A stretch of DNA of 64,000 bases from an uncultured Rhizobiaceae group bacterium (lineage in GTDB: Bacteria; Pseudomonadota; Alphaproteobacteria; Rhizobiales; Rhizobiaceae), in NCBI GenBank assembly GCA_937930635.1, contig CALHCF010000003.1, positions 186,001 to 250,000 of the forward strand. Reading direction: 5' to 3'. The notes under the pieces were generated by a model that was not told the DNA's origin, made no database searches, and saw nothing but the letters and a program-made list of their open reading frames with translations. The translations under genes were made by a program, and so were the position numbers. This document shows, in pieces, positions 36,733 to 47,057 of the stretch. Each line of letters starts with the position of its first letter. Position 1 is the stretch's first letter.

Positions 36733-37677
36733 TTACCTCAATTCCACAGCGTAACTCTCAAGCGGCGCAACTTCCTTAATCAGACCAGCATCCTTCATGA
36801 ATCGGGCAAACCGCTCATACCGACCACTATCGAGTGCAGCCGGACGTTTTGCAAAGCGCGGCAACGTATCAACCCACGCACGCCGGTTTAGCTCGTTATC
36901 AAGGTCCGGATAGGCCTTCAAAAACTGAGCCAACGCCTCGTCAGGGTGGTTGGTAAGGTAAAGTGTCGCCTGTTCAACCGCCTCCAGAAACGGGCGAAAC
37001 CGCTTGTCGGTAACGCGGTCATTTTTGGCAATGAGGATCAACTCATCATAGACCGGCACACCATGCTCTTCAGGATAAAAGGCAATGCCCGGTCTCTTCT
37101 CGATATCCAGTTGGTTGAGTTCGAAGTTGCGAAACGCACCAATAACCGCATCAACAGATCCGGTGATCAAAGACGGCGACAATGCAAAGTTGATATTGAT
37201 CAACTCCACATCCTTAAGCGAAAGACCATGTTTCTTGAGCATGGCCGCCAGTAAAGCATCCTCAAAGCCACCAACAGAAAAACCGACCTTCTTTCCCTTC
37301 AAGTCGGAAATCTTTTTGATCGGCCCGTCTTTTAGCGCCACCAGTGCATTAAGCGGCGTTTCGGCAATTGTACCAATGCGCGTCAACGGCAAGCCTTCGC
37401 TCACCTGCACATGCAACTGAGGTTGATAGGAGATGGCCAAATCGCCTTTTCCAGCCGCAACAAGACGGGGTGGAGCGCTGGGATCAGACGGTGGAATAAG
37501 CTCGACCTCAAGGCCTCTGTCAGCAAAATATCCCTGGGTTTGCGCAATCACCAGGGGCGCGTGGTCCGGGTTGACGAACCAGTCAAGATAGACCGTCAGT
37601 TTTTCAGCCGCATGGACCGGCATCCAGCTGAATGTCAGGGTCCAGATAACAACAGTCAGAAATTTGAGAACACGCAT
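36733..37677 (-). CDS. thiY: Pyrimidine-precursor ABC transporter substrate-binding protein (ThiY-like)
   Basis: A 314-residue periplasmic NMT1/THI5-fold protein with a signal peptide (about 1-23, VHA-AE). LTVYLDWFVNPDHAPLVIAQ near the N-terminus is typical of proteins that bind formylaminopyrimidine or HMP, precursors of thiamin. It is 15 bases downstream of the permease gene in an operon headed by a TPP riboswitch, which supports thiamin-precursor uptake. No ATPase gene accompanies it. The exact ligand is inference. Confidence 0.88.
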   Translation of the reverse strand: MRVLKFLTVVIWTLTFSWMPVHAAEKLTVYLDWFVNPDHAPLVIAQTQGYFADRGLEVELIPPSDPSAPPRLVAAGKGDLAISYQPQLHVQVSEGLPLTRIGTIAETPLNALVALKDGPIKKISDLKGKKVGFSVGGFEDALLAAMLKKHGLSLKDVELININFALSPSLITGSVDAVIGAFRNFELNQLDIEKRPGIAFYPEEHGVPVYDELILIAKNDRVTDKRFRPFLEAVEQATLYLTNHPDEALAQFLKAYPDLDNELNRRAWVDTLPRFAKRPAALDSGRYERFARFMKDAGLIKEVAPLESYAVELR

Positions 37678-37692
37678 GAAAGTCTCCTGTGA

Positions 37693-38487
37693 TTACAGAT
37701 GCGGGGAGGTTTTGGGAGCCCAGTGGATAAGGCGATCAAGAACTAAATCGATGGCAAGACGCAGCAGAACCACCATGACCATCAGCAAAAAAAGCCCGGC
37801 AAACACAACGTCAGTCTGCATGCGGGCATTGGCCTGGTTGATCACGTATCCAAGCCCCGCCGATGCCCCGACCCATTCGCCAACGACAGCACCAATGGGA
37901 GCGATGGTTGCAGCGACCCGCAAACCTGAGGCCAATGACGGCATCGCAGCCGGCAGGCGGAAATGTATCAGCATCTGCCAGGGGGTTGCACGGTAAAGCC
38001 GGGCAAGATCAACCAGATGACCATCCGCCCGCGTCAGTCCGTCATTGAGAGCCGAGGCAACGGGAAAGTAGATGATCAATGTCGCCATGGCGATTTTTGA
38101 GCCAAGCCCCAAGTCGAACCACAGTATCAAAAGAGGGGCAATGGCAAAGACCGGAAGCGCCTGACTGGCAACCACCACGGGCATGACATAGCGGCGCGCA
38201 AAAGGCAGGGCGTTCATGATCAGCGCGGTTGCACAGCCAAGAACCGTACCAAGGGCAAGACCAACCACGATTTCCAGAAGCGTGATGCCGGCATGGTTGA
38301 GGAGCGAGCTCCACTGCCCGATCAAGGCTATGACCACACGACCAGGATCAGGCAGGATAAAGGGAGCCGGCTGAAAGACCAAAACTCCTAACCACCAAGT
38401 TCCCAGCAAGACGAGCATCGTGGCGAAACCGCGTGTCAAAACGCTTGCGAACTCTTTCCCAATCTCGCTGTCAGTTGAGGTCTTCAC
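37693..38487 (-). CDS. thiX: Pyrimidine-precursor ABC transporter permease (ThiX-like)
   Basis: An inner-membrane permease of the BPD_transp_1 type with about six helices. The EAA-like cytoplasmic loop is LVDLARLYRATPWQMLIHFRLPAAMPSLASGLRVA. The open frame reaches back to 38649, but that part is the TPP riboswitch in translation, so the real start is downstream of it; GTG 38487 (about 264 residues) is a reasonable choice, without a strong ribosome site. It is the first gene of the operon with thiY. Confidence 0.85.
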   Translation of the reverse strand: MKTSTDSEIGKEFASVLTRGFATMLVLLGTWWLGVLVFQPAPFILPDPGRVVIALIGQWSSLLNHAGITLLEIVVGLALGTVLGCATALIMNALPFARRYVMPVVVASQALPVFAIAPLLILWFDLGLGSKIAMATLIIYFPVASALNDGLTRADGHLVDLARLYRATPWQMLIHFRLPAAMPSLASGLRVAATIAPIGAVVGEWVGASAGLGYVINQANARMQTDVVFAGLFLLMVMVVLLRLAIDLVLDRLIHWAPKTSPHL

Positions 38488-38586
38488 GCTTGCCAATACC
38501 CGTTTTTGGCAACCTGCAAGGCCACAGACAAAGGCAAAAACCAGGAAATGTCGCAAACGGCTTCGAAAAGCCTGGAATTTTTCCTG

Positions 38587-38686
38587 TCCCTTCGCCGGCA
38601 TGACCCGGATCAGGTTCCCGATCGTTAATCGATCAAGGGTCCGGCTCAAGCCATCTCAGCCGCCGTACAGCGACACCCCTTGGAAC
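38587..38686 (-). promoter_or_regulatory. TPP riboswitch (THI element)
   Basis: Read on the minus strand: AGGGGTGTCG, then GGCTGAGATGG, a variable P3 extension, GGGAACCTGATCCGGGTCAT and GCCGGCGAAGGGA, all in order. These are the conserved blocks of the thiamin-pyrophosphate aptamer, including CTGAGA and the pyrophosphate-sensing region. The P3 region carries an extra hairpin built on GATCGATTAACGATC. It should repress thiXY when TPP is plentiful. Confidence 0.95.
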
Positions 38687-38743
38687 GGGGTTGTTTTGGC
38701 TTATCCGGCGTTAATTGGCAAGGAGGCAGATATTGGGTTGATG

Positions 38744-40537
38744 TTAAGGTTGCTTGGCAATCTTTTCCCAGGAATCAAATGCCTGTTTGAACACAGCTTC
38801 TCCTGGAACACCTTTTTCAAGTGTAACCAACGCCCTGCGGCCTGTCCGGTATTTGACGGGAATATCAATCCAGCCACCGGATTTCAGCAAACCCTCATTG
38901 CGGGTACGAGCCTGATCAAGATTGTTGAGAGCAATCAGGAAAATACCTTCAGATATACGGGCCGGAACGCCAACCAGCGCTTCCCCCCGCCCCTGTTCGC
39001 TTTCTTTAAGCACATAACGGTTGATTTCGCCGATAGCACCACCGGAGAAATCGTCAGGAACAGCGAACACCAGCTCAATTAGATGACTGGCAGGCAAGGC
39101 TTTGTCTGCATTGCGCTTGATGGTCATGAGGAGCACCACGTTGCGGTCCGGCACTTCCATTCTGGCGCGAATGGCGGGCTCTTTGGGTGCACCCCCACCG
39201 GGGTCTTCCTCAACGATACTCCACACGACACGGCCCGAATCAAACGAATTTTGTGCCGCACTCGATCCTTCCTCATACAGGATGGCCCGCTGCGCCACAG
39301 CAGGACCACCAGGCGGCGGATTCGCAGCCGATATCGCTCCCGAATTGTCGGCAGGGTCTACGCCTGGTGTCAATTGAGGTGACGCGGCGGGAGCCTCGGA
39401 GGCGATTTCATCACCGTCAGGCGTCAGGCGTTCCTCACTCTTCGGCTGATTATCATCAACCCTGTTCGCCGGCGTTTGAGAAGTCTGGGACGAATCAGGT
39501 GCCGGTTCGGGGTCAGGTTTGATGGAAATCGTCTTAACCGGCTTGGGCTTGGTCAGATCATCTCCATCCAGCCCCAGCGCCGCCAGAATCGGTTGGCGCT
39601 GTCCCCAAGCGAAATAACCGGCAACGCCTATAATGGCGCAAACAAACAGCAAAAACACCCAGCGACCGATATTGCCGGTTTTGTGCGGCCGGGCAGAGCC
39701 TCGGGGTTCATCCACCGACGCCGGAATTTCAAGGCTCTCGCCTTCGGAAGGCTCAAACCGGGGAAATGCGGTTTCAGGGAGTTCAGGGTCGGGCTTTGCA
39801 GGAGGGCCATCAAGAGGATGGGGCTTGCGGGCAACTGCGGCCTTGTCCTCTTCCTTCGGTGATTCATCTGCCGCTGCCGGATTCTCAAGAAACCGCTTTG
39901 CCCACTCATCCGCAGGATCAACCTGCTTTTGCGCATTTTCCTTGGCTGCCTGAATGACCTTGGCCTTCTCAACCTCAGCAGCACTGCTGGCTGTTGAAGG
40001 CCGGGCAGGATCGCCTCTGTTTTCAGCAGGTGCGGCCTCGCCGGATTCTGTTTGCTCGCCTTTCGCATTCTTCGACGATTTGAAGATATAAACCGCCTCT
40101 TCGTCGTCTTTGTCTGCTGCTGTTGCCTCCACATCAGCTGTTGAGGGGCCGATACTGGTTTCCAGATCAGCCGCAGGCGGCAGTTTATTTGTCGCTGGAG
40201 GCTGCGCCTTTGCGGGCTCCGCTGGTGCAGGTGTGGTCGCTTCCGGTTTCGGTGCCGGTGGTGCCGGAACAGAATCCCGGGCATCATCTTCTTCCGGCTT
40301 TTTGCCCAAAACGTCGGGAACAAAAGACGGGTCATACTCCAACTCTATTCTCGTCACCGCGCCCTCGAGCTTGTCGAGTTCGGCCTGAATATCGGAATGC
40401 TCAAGCGCCGGCGAACGACCTTCCAACTGCCGTTGGATTGTCGCGCGCGCGCGTTCATAAAGTTTGGTCCGTAATTGCGGTTTGGGATCGCTGAACCCTG
40501 AAAGAGTCCGCTTCAAAACCGCGTAATAATCAGCCAT
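38744..40537 (-). CDS. Large single-pass protein with Pro/Ala/Glu-rich linker, unknown function
   Basis: 597 residues from the second ATG (one residue more from 40540). A small helical N-terminal domain (about 1-65, MADYYAVLKRTLSGFSDPKP) is followed by a long acidic, Pro/Ala-rich linker (80-290), one membrane helix (about 294-313, WVFLLFVCAIIGVAGYFAWG), a second Pro-rich linker, and a globular beta-rich C-terminal domain (about 435-598) that should be periplasmic. I recall similar proteins beside purA in other rhizobia without known function. Cytoplasmic-to-periplasmic bridging recalls TonB/TolA-like layouts, but no such motif is present. Confidence 0.78.
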   Translation of the reverse strand: MADYYAVLKRTLSGFSDPKPQLRTKLYERARATIQRQLEGRSPALEHSDIQAELDKLEGAVTRIELEYDPSFVPDVLGKKPEEDDARDSVPAPPAPKPEATTPAPAEPAKAQPPATNKLPPAADLETSIGPSTADVEATAADKDDEEAVYIFKSSKNAKGEQTESGEAAPAENRGDPARPSTASSAAEVEKAKVIQAAKENAQKQVDPADEWAKRFLENPAAADESPKEEDKAAVARKPHPLDGPPAKPDPELPETAFPRFEPSEGESLEIPASVDEPRGSARPHKTGNIGRWVFLLFVCAIIGVAGYFAWGQRQPILAALGLDGDDLTKPKPVKTISIKPDPEPAPDSSQTSQTPANRVDDNQPKSEERLTPDGDEIASEAPAASPQLTPGVDPADNSGAISAANPPPGGPAVAQRAILYEEGSSAAQNSFDSGRVVWSIVEEDPGGGAPKEPAIRARMEVPDRNVVLLMTIKRNADKALPASHLIELVFAVPDDFSGGAIGEINRYVLKESEQGRGEALVGVPARISEGIFLIALNNLDQARTRNEGLLKSGGWIDIPVKYRTGRRALVTLEKGVPGEAVFKQAFDSWEKIAKQP

Positions 40538-40598
40538 CAATCTGCCAGTCTTTTGCCCACATCAACAATCAACCCTCACTGACTGTATAGGCCCCAAA

Positions 40599-41891
40599 TT
40601 AGTCATGAAAGGGGTCTTCAACAAGTATAGTGTCTTCCCTTTCCGGGCTAGTGGACAGCATTGTGACCGGCGCTCCGATAAGTTCCTCGACATGACGCAC
40701 ATATTTTATGGCCTGAGCCGGCAAATCGTTCCATGTCCGGGCGCCAACCGTAGGCTCGTTCCACCCTTCCAGTGTTTCATAAATAGGCTCGACACGCGCC
40801 TGCTCCCCCTGGCTTGCAGGGAGATGGTCGATCTCCCGGCCATCAATCTTGTAGCCCGTACAGATCTTGAGTTCTTCCATACCGTCAAGAACATCCAGCT
40901 TGGTAAGCGCGATACCGCTGATGCCATTCGTGCTGACTGCTTGACGCACCAATGCAGCATCAAACCAGCCACACCGGCGCTTGCGCCCCGTGACAGTGCC
41001 AAATTCATGGCCTTTCTCACCAAGAAACTGGCCGATCTCATTTTCCTGTTCTGTTGGAAAAGGCCCTTCTCCAACGCGGGTGGTGTAGGCCTTTGTAATC
41101 CCCAAAATGAAATCAAGTGACCCCGGACCGAGGCCGGAACCTGCTGCGGCCTGACCAGCAACCGTGTTGGAAGATGTTACAAAGGGGTAGGTACCGTGGT
41201 CGATATCCAGCAATGTTCCCTGTGCCCCCTCAAACAGAATACGTTTGCCGGCATTTTTTGCTTCACCCAACAACTTCCAAACCGTGGCACGGTACGGCAG
41301 GATTTCCTCTGCGACTGCCATGAGTTCATCAAAAATCGTATCTTCTGAAATTTCGGGACGACGCAAGCCACGCAACAAAGCGTTGTGGTGGGTCAACAGG
41401 CGTTCAATTTTGCCGCGCAAACTATCGGGATTGGCAAGATCCATAACGCGGATTGCCCTACGACCAACTTTATCTTCGTAGGCTGGGCCGATCCCGCGGC
41501 GTGTCGTACCAATCTTCACACCGGAATTAGCATCTTCGCGCAGTCCATCAAGCTCCCGGTGAAGCGATAGAATAAGTGTGGCATTATCCGCAATCTGCAG
41601 ATTCTCAGGACTGATTTTTACCCCCTGGTCGGTGAGCCGCCCAATCTCTGCCAACAGGGCATGGGGATCGATAACCACACCATTGCCAATCACACCCAAT
41701 TTGCCCGGCCGAACGACACCGGAGGGCAACAAACTCAACTTGTAGCTGATACCATCGATGACAAGGGTATGGCCCGCATTGTGTCCACCCTGAAAGCGGA
41801 CAACAAGGTCGGCGCGTTGCGACAACCAGTCGACAATCTTGCCTTTACCTTCGTCGCCCCACTGTGAACCGACCACCACCACATTGGCCAT
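40599..41891 (-). CDS. purA: Adenylosuccinate synthetase
   Basis: A 430-residue GTP-dependent enzyme joining IMP and aspartate in AMP synthesis. The P-loop [16 protein letters not shown] (8-23), [12 protein letters not shown] (34-45), [14 protein letters not shown] and the C-terminal base-recognition region are all standard. Full length and cytosolic. It lies 58 bases downstream of the large single-pass protein gene's stop region on the same strand order (purA is upstream). Confidence 0.98.
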   Translation of the reverse strand: MANVVVVGSQWGDEGKGKIVDWLSQRADLVVRFQGGHNAGHTLVIDGISYKLSLLPSGVVRPGKLGVIGNGVVIDPHALLAEIGRLTDQGVKISPENLQIADNATLILSLHRELDGLREDANSGVKIGTTRRGIGPAYEDKVGRRAIRVMDLANPDSLRGKIERLLTHHNALLRGLRRPEISEDTIFDELMAVAEEILPYRATVWKLLGEAKNAGKRILFEGAQGTLLDIDHGTYPFVTSSNTVAGQAAAGSGLGPGSLDFILGITKAYTTRVGEGPFPTEQENEIGQFLGEKGHEFGTVTGRKRRCGWFDAALVRQAVSTNGISGIALTKLDVLDGMEELKICTGYKIDGREIDHLPASQGEQARVEPIYETLEGWNEPTVGARTWNDLPAQAIKYVRHVEELIGAPVTMLSTSPEREDTILVEDPFHD

Positions 41892-42018
41892 AAAATAAAT
41901 CCGTCTGCAATTAGATCATGCCAGAACCCGGTTTCTGTCACAGACGGCTCAAGGTCAAGGCTTGCCAGTGACTTAACCCCACTTGAGAGTCCAGGCGGGT
42001 GTGATACAGCGGGATTGA

Positions 42019-42963
42019 TTGCCGGAAAACCGGCCAAGTTTGCAGAGACCGTCCGGTTTGAAATTTCTAAACAGCCCGCATGTTTATCTGGCGCTCACAA
42101 CATTTATCTGGGGCGGCAATGCTGTTGCCGGAAAATTTGCGGTTGGCCATGTGTCACCCATGATGTTGACCTTCTGCCGCTGGGGGATTGCACTCGCCCT
42201 AATAGCCTTCATCGCCCGCAATCACGTGCGCCGCGATTGGCCGGTCATTCGCCAAAACTGGATTTATCTGATGCTGATGGGAGGCGTGGGTTACACCGCG
42301 TTCAATTTCTTCCTCTATTCCGGTCTGCAATACATCACTGCCATCAATGTGGCTCTGGAACAGGCTGCAATGCCGGTTGTCATCTTTATCGGCAGCTTCC
42401 TTCTCTACCGAACGCGTGTGACCGGATTTCAGATATTGGGGTACATTCTCACCCTTTTTGGTGTGTTGGTTGTTGTCACAGCTGGCGATCCGCTGTCGCT
42501 GTTTGCATCATCTGGACCAGATCTGAACCGTGGTGACCTGCTGATGTTGTTTGCGGCGCTTTGTTATGGAGGTTATTCAACGGCATTGCGTTCTAAACCA
42601 CAGATGCACTGGCAAAGTTTCCTGACCTGCCTTGTTGCAGGCGCTCTGGTTTTTGCAACTCTTGGCATCGCCTTTGAAGCCAGCTTTGGAAACCTGATCA
42701 TTCCAACAACATTTCAGGGTCTTCTTGTTGTTGTTTATGCAGGAATCTTCCCGTCTCTGGTCAGTCAGGGTCTGTTTATCCGTGGCGTCGAAGCCCTGGG
42801 GGCCAACGCGGCGGGACTTTACATCAACCTTGTGCCGATATTCGGCGCGATCCTGGCTGTCGCCCTTTTGGGCGAGAGCCTGTTTTATTTTCACGTGGTG
42901 GCGTTTGTTCTGGTGGCTGGTGGCATCCTGATCGCCCAGAACCGAACCGCACCTAAATCGTGA
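42019..42963 (+). CDS. EamA/DMT-family transporter
   Basis: A 314-residue integral membrane protein with ten predicted helices in two repeated halves; the second EamA repeat begins near GDLLMLFAALCYGGYSTALRS. Family members export amino acids, sugars or metabolites; the substrate is unknown. The listed start is TTG at 42019 with GGGA just before it; a TTG at 42058 is another option and there is no early ATG. The stop overlaps the convergent serA gene by 11 bases. Confidence 0.9.
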   Translation: MPENRPSLQRPSGLKFLNSPHVYLALTTFIWGGNAVAGKFAVGHVSPMMLTFCRWGIALALIAFIARNHVRRDWPVIRQNWIYLMLMGGVGYTAFNFFLYSGLQYITAINVALEQAAMPVVIFIGSFLLYRTRVTGFQILGYILTLFGVLVVVTAGDPLSLFASSGPDLNRGDLLMLFAALCYGGYSTALRSKPQMHWQSFLTCLVAGALVFATLGIAFEASFGNLIIPTTFQGLLVVVYAGIFPSLVSQGLFIRGVEALGANAAGLYINLVPIFGAILAVALLGESLFYFHVVAFVLVAGGILIAQNRTAPKS

Positions 42964-44557
42964 ACTCAAGTGCCTTGGCAGAGTCTATCTCGTCAGTCGC
43001 CTGCAATTTTGCAAGAAATTCCCTCGGCACCGAGCGATCAAGCTCAATCAACGAGATTGCATCACCGCCAGCCTTGTCGCGACCCAGATAGAAATTGGCA
43101 ATATTGATGCCGGCATCACCGAACATTCCACCAAGTTTCCCGATAATGCCGGGCATATCGCGGTTGGTCGTATAGAGCATATGCTCCCCGGCCTCTGCCT
43201 CCATATTGATGCCCTTGATCTGAATGAAACGCGGTTTTCCATCCGAAAACACCGTTCCTGCAATTGAACGGCTGTTATGCTCGGTCAGCACGTTGACCTG
43301 AATATAACCCTCAAACACACCGGATTTCTGGCGGGTCATTTCCACCAGTTTGATACCGCGCTCAGACGCCATCACCGGGGCTGACACCATGTTTACATCC
43401 GCAACCTGCGGACGCAGCAACCCGGCAAGCGCCGCGCTGGACAAAGCTTTGGTGTTCATCTCCGCAACATGCCCGTCGTAGAGAATTTCCACTTGCTTGA
43501 TCGGTGAATCGGTCACCTGACCGACAAAGCTGCCCAGCGTTCCCGCGAGTTTGACAAACGGTGTCAGACGCGGCGCTTCTTCAGCTGAAATTGAGGGCAT
43601 GTTCAGTGCATTGGTAACCGCGCCCCGCGTCAGATAGGCAGACATCTGTTCAGCAACCTGAAGGGCAACATTCTCCTGCGCTTCCTTGGTCGCAGCACCC
43701 AGATGCGGCGTGCAGACAACATTGGGCAACCCAAACAACACACTGTCTTTGGCCGGTTCGACCTCAAACACGTCAACACCGGCACCAGCAACTTTGCCGG
43801 ATTTGATCGCTTCTGCCAGATCAGCTTCAACGATCAGACCCCCTCGTGCACAATTCACAATGCGCACACCATCCTTCATCTTCGCCAGTGCCGCAGCGTC
43901 GATCAGATTACGGGTCTTGTCGGTAAGCGGTGTATGCAAGGTTATGAAATCTGCACGCGCATACAACTCGTCCAGTTCCACTTTTTCGACCCCAAGCTTC
44001 TCAGCGCGTTCTTCACCAAGAAACGGGTCAAATGCAACAACCCGCATTTTCATACCGATGGCACGGTCGGCAACAATGGAACCAATATTGCCGCAGCCGA
44101 TCAGCCCCAACGTCTTACCGGTCAGTTCCACACCCATGAAGCGGGATTTCTCCCACTTGCCTTCCTGAGTGGAAGCATCAGCCGCCGGAATTTGACGGGC
44201 TACAGCCATCATCATCGAAATCGCGTGTTCAGCCGTTGTGATGGAATTGCCAAAAGGCGTATTCATCACAATAATTCCGCGTCTCGAAGCGGCTTTCAGA
44301 TCAACATTATCAACGCCAATACCGGCCCGGCCGATCACCTTGAGATTGGTGGCGGCATCAATCAGCTTTTCAGTCGCCTTGGTGGCTGAGCGAATGGCAA
44401 GGCCATCATATTGATCGATCACCGCCAGCAGGGCGTCCTTGTCCTTACCCAGATCGGGTTTGAAATCGACCTCGCAGCCATTGTCTGAAAAAATCTGAAC
44501 TGCGGTTGGCGAAAGAGCGTCCGATACCAGAACGCGGGGTTTTTGGTTGTCCGTCAT
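42953..44557 (-). CDS. serA: D-3-phosphoglycerate dehydrogenase, long ACT form
   Basis: A 534-residue enzyme for the first step of serine synthesis. The NAD fold has LGLIGCGNIGSIVADRAIG (about 148-166), the catalytic His is in CTPHLGAATKEAQENVALQ, and an intervening ASB domain and a C-terminal ACT domain (about 455-530, MLYTTNRDMPGIIGKLGGMF) make it the long type that can be serine-regulated. It follows serC by 72 bases on the same strand, forming a serCA operon. Confidence 0.97.
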   Translation of the reverse strand: MTDNQKPRVLVSDALSPTAVQIFSDNGCEVDFKPDLGKDKDALLAVIDQYDGLAIRSATKATEKLIDAATNLKVIGRAGIGVDNVDLKAASRRGIIVMNTPFGNSITTAEHAISMMMAVARQIPAADASTQEGKWEKSRFMGVELTGKTLGLIGCGNIGSIVADRAIGMKMRVVAFDPFLGEERAEKLGVEKVELDELYARADFITLHTPLTDKTRNLIDAAALAKMKDGVRIVNCARGGLIVEADLAEAIKSGKVAGAGVDVFEVEPAKDSVLFGLPNVVCTPHLGAATKEAQENVALQVAEQMSAYLTRGAVTNALNMPSISAEEAPRLTPFVKLAGTLGSFVGQVTDSPIKQVEILYDGHVAEMNTKALSSAALAGLLRPQVADVNMVSAPVMASERGIKLVEMTRQKSGVFEGYIQVNVLTEHNSRSIAGTVFSDGKPRFIQIKGINMEAEAGEHMLYTTNRDMPGIIGKLGGMFGDAGINIANFYLGRDKAGGDAISLIELDRSVPREFLAKLQATDEIDSAKALEFTI

Positions 44558-44629
44558 GGGACCATTTCCTCATGTTTCTTGATGATCTGCGACCGGCTCA
44601 GCCACAGCACTTTCAAAATTTCAGCCGTT

Positions 44630-45796
44630 TCAGGTCTTTGCCTGTTCGAAAGCCCAGTCCAACCAGGGTATCAGAGCTTCCAAGTCTCCGGTTTCCACCG
44701 TTGCGCCCGCCCAGATGCGAAGTCCCGGGGGAGCATCGCGATAGCCTCCAATATCGAAGGCGACACCCTCTGTTTCCAACAATCCCGTCATGCGCTTCAC
44801 AAAGGCTCTTTGATCATCTTCGGCCATCGCCGCCACGGCGGGATCTACGATGGAAAGGCAAACCGATGTGTTGGAACGGGTCGCCGGGTCACTGGCCAGA
44901 AAATCGACCCAGGGTGTTACACCAACCCAGCGATCAATTGCAGCGAAATTGGCATCAGCGCGGCTCATCAGACCGGCAAGACCGCCAAGAGACTGGGACC
45001 ATTTCAAAGCATCCAGATAGTCTTCAACACACAGCATGGATGGTGTGTTGATTGTGGCACCCTGGAAAATACCGTCAATCAGCTTGCCTGCCTTGGTGAG
45101 GCGGAAGATTTTCGGGAGCGGCCATGGCGGGGTATAACTTTCCAGCCTCTCGACCGCACGTGGAGACAGGATAAGGACACCATGGGCCGCCTCTCCGCCC
45201 AGAACTTTTTGCCAGGAGAAGGTCACCACATCGAGTTTGGTGAACGGCAAATCCTGGGCAAATGCTGCCGAAGTCGCATCACATATCGTCAGACCCTTGC
45301 GGTCTGCCGCAATGAAATCTCCGTTAGGCACACGGACACCTGACGTGGTGCCGTTCCACGTAAACACGACATCATGATCAAAATCGATCTGTTTCAGATC
45401 CGGCAATTTGCCATAGTCGGCCGTTACAACGTCTGCGTTATCGAGTTTCAGCTGCTTGACCACATCGGTTACCCACCCCGCACCAAAGCTCTCCCAGGCC
45501 AGCAGTGTTGCCGGGCGGGCGCCAAGCATGGACCACAAGGCCATCTCAACCGCACCTGTATCTGATGCCGGCACAATGCCAATGCGATAATCGTCTGGCA
45601 CACCTAGAACAGCGCGTGTCAGATCAATTGCCTGTTTTAATTTGGATTTTCCCACTGTTGCCCGATGCGAACGGCCAAGCGCTGCATCCTTGAGGGAGTC
45701 TACGCTCCATCCGGGGCGTTTGGCGCACGGGCCAGATGAGAATCGGGGGTTAAGCGGACGCACCTGTGGCGCCGCAGCGTCTTGTCTTGCTGTCAT
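44630..45796 (-). CDS. serC: Phosphoserine aminotransferase
   Basis: A 388-residue class V aminotransferase making phosphoserine from 3-phosphohydroxypyruvate. The start [18 protein letters not shown] is typical of the alphaproteobacterial SerC type; the PLP lysine is K197 in [15 protein letters not shown]. It is the first gene of an operon with serA. The 191-base upstream region holds the terminator of the next outer-membrane protein gene. Confidence 0.96.
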   Translation of the reverse strand: MTARQDAAAPQVRPLNPRFSSGPCAKRPGWSVDSLKDAALGRSHRATVGKSKLKQAIDLTRAVLGVPDDYRIGIVPASDTGAVEMALWSMLGARPATLLAWESFGAGWVTDVVKQLKLDNADVVTADYGKLPDLKQIDFDHDVVFTWNGTTSGVRVPNGDFIAADRKGLTICDATSAAFAQDLPFTKLDVVTFSWQKVLGGEAAHGVLILSPRAVERLESYTPPWPLPKIFRLTKAGKLIDGIFQGATINTPSMLCVEDYLDALKWSQSLGGLAGLMSRADANFAAIDRWVGVTPWVDFLASDPATRSNTSVCLSIVDPAVAAMAEDDQRAFVKRMTGLLETEGVAFDIGGYRDAPPGLRIWAGATVETGDLEALIPWLDWAFEQAKT

Positions 45797-45937
45797 AATC
45801 TATCCTTCCAGATAGCAAGCCTCTCGTTGGGGAGAGGTGTCCCGCGTCGGGAAATAGGAAAGAAGATGATTCACGTCAACTAAAAATGACGTATTTGGAA
45901 AAGAATTTGTCGCTGTTTATCAACAAATCCTGAACGC

Positions 45938-45963
45938 AAAAGGCCGGCGCTCAAGCGCCGGCC
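45938..45963 (-). terminator. Terminator of the outer-membrane protein gene at 46.0-46.9 kb
   Basis: On the minus strand a perfect ten-base stem GGCCGGCGCT/AGCGCCGGCC with a two-base loop is followed by TTTT, 24 bases past the stop codon. Confidence 0.8.
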
Positions 45964-45987
45964 CTTCAAGCCCCAACAGGTAAAACT

Positions 45988-46926
45988 TTAAAAGATTTCC
46001 CAGCGCAAACCCAGTTTAAACGCATGATAGTCGGTAGGAACACCCGAATCTTGCACACCGTTTGAGCCGCCAAATAGAGGGTCTTCAAACATATGCGTAT
46101 AGGCGTAAGTCGCGTCAAAAGACAGGTCTTTAGAGATTTGAAAGCTCAAACCCGCAAGCACGGAAGCGGCAGCATGATAAGCGACGCCATTGTTGCGCGG
46201 CCCCTGCTGTGTGTACTCTTCACCAAAATCCGGCACCCCCCCATCTGTCGGATTACAGCGAAATTCAGCTTGCGGGGAACAGGTGACATCCCCAAAAGAT
46301 GCGGTGAAAGAGTTTCGCAATACCCCCACACCACCGCCAACAAAGGGGGTAATTCCAAGCCCTGTATCAATATCGTAATAGGCGTTCAACATGCCGCCCC
46401 AAACATCATATGATGTCGACGCGCTCGCCTGACAGTTTGTAATATCGGTGGATCCGTCGAATCGCTGCTCTACTGTGATAATCGGATTGCCGTTGATGTC
46501 GAAATTTGTGACTCGCACAAATCCGCTGTCACAAGGCGCAAGACCTGCGGGTGAAACTGTGCTTCGCACTTCACCCGACCCTTGGGAAAAGTTTTGAATG
46601 TTTGCGTCAACCCGGAAATTGGGCGACACCCGATAACCGACACCAACTCCGAAGTTGAGAAAGTCATCGCGCTCTGTTTCCACGATTACTGGCGACGGAA
46701 AACCAGGAACTGTTGCTGCAGATTCAACGGTCGCAACATCCTGATAGAAATTAATGCCGATATCGCCGCGGATATACCAACCCGTACCGAACTCAACTTC
46801 AGTATATTCCTCAGTGGGTTCACCGAGAAGGTCGACAGCATGGGCAGGGCCGACAGCTAACGCTGTCTGAGCAACCAGCGCCAAGGCAGCTGTTGTTGTA
46901 AGGAATTTCTTGCCGAATTTAGTCAT
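45988..46926 (-). CDS. Outer-membrane beta-barrel protein
   Basis: A 312-residue protein with a signal peptide (about 1-31, ending AHA) and an Omp25/OmpW-like eight-strand barrel beginning WYIRGDIGINFYQ and ending LGLRWEIF; the terminal Phe is the outer-membrane insertion signal. An extracellular insert near 150-175 holds Cys residues. It resembles the Omp25-like protein encoded 130 bases upstream on the same strand, so the two are likely paralogues. Confidence 0.85.
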   Translation of the reverse strand: MTKFGKKFLTTTAALALVAQTALAVGPAHAVDLLGEPTEEYTEVEFGTGWYIRGDIGINFYQDVATVESAATVPGFPSPVIVETERDDFLNFGVGVGYRVSPNFRVDANIQNFSQGSGEVRSTVSPAGLAPCDSGFVRVTNFDINGNPIITVEQRFDGSTDITNCQASASTSYDVWGGMLNAYYDIDTGLGITPFVGGGVGVLRNSFTASFGDVTCSPQAEFRCNPTDGGVPDFGEEYTQQGPRNNGVAYHAAASVLAGLSFQISKDLSFDATYAYTHMFEDPLFGGSNGVQDSGVPTDYHAFKLGLRWEIF

Positions 46927-47057
46927 AAAGACTCTCCCCCGGGGACTCGAACCAAATTAGGGGTCTGTACTCGAAACATTCGACCCTTGGGGTTACACTT
47001 CAGATGCAAATGGTCGGGCAGGCAGGCTGCCCGAACCAGTCTTAAAAAGGTTTCGGC

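Noticed and set aside
39628-40335. Minus-strand 235-codon frame inside the large linker-rich protein
   Set aside because: Arg- and Gln-rich out-of-frame shadow of a Pro/Ala-rich coding region.
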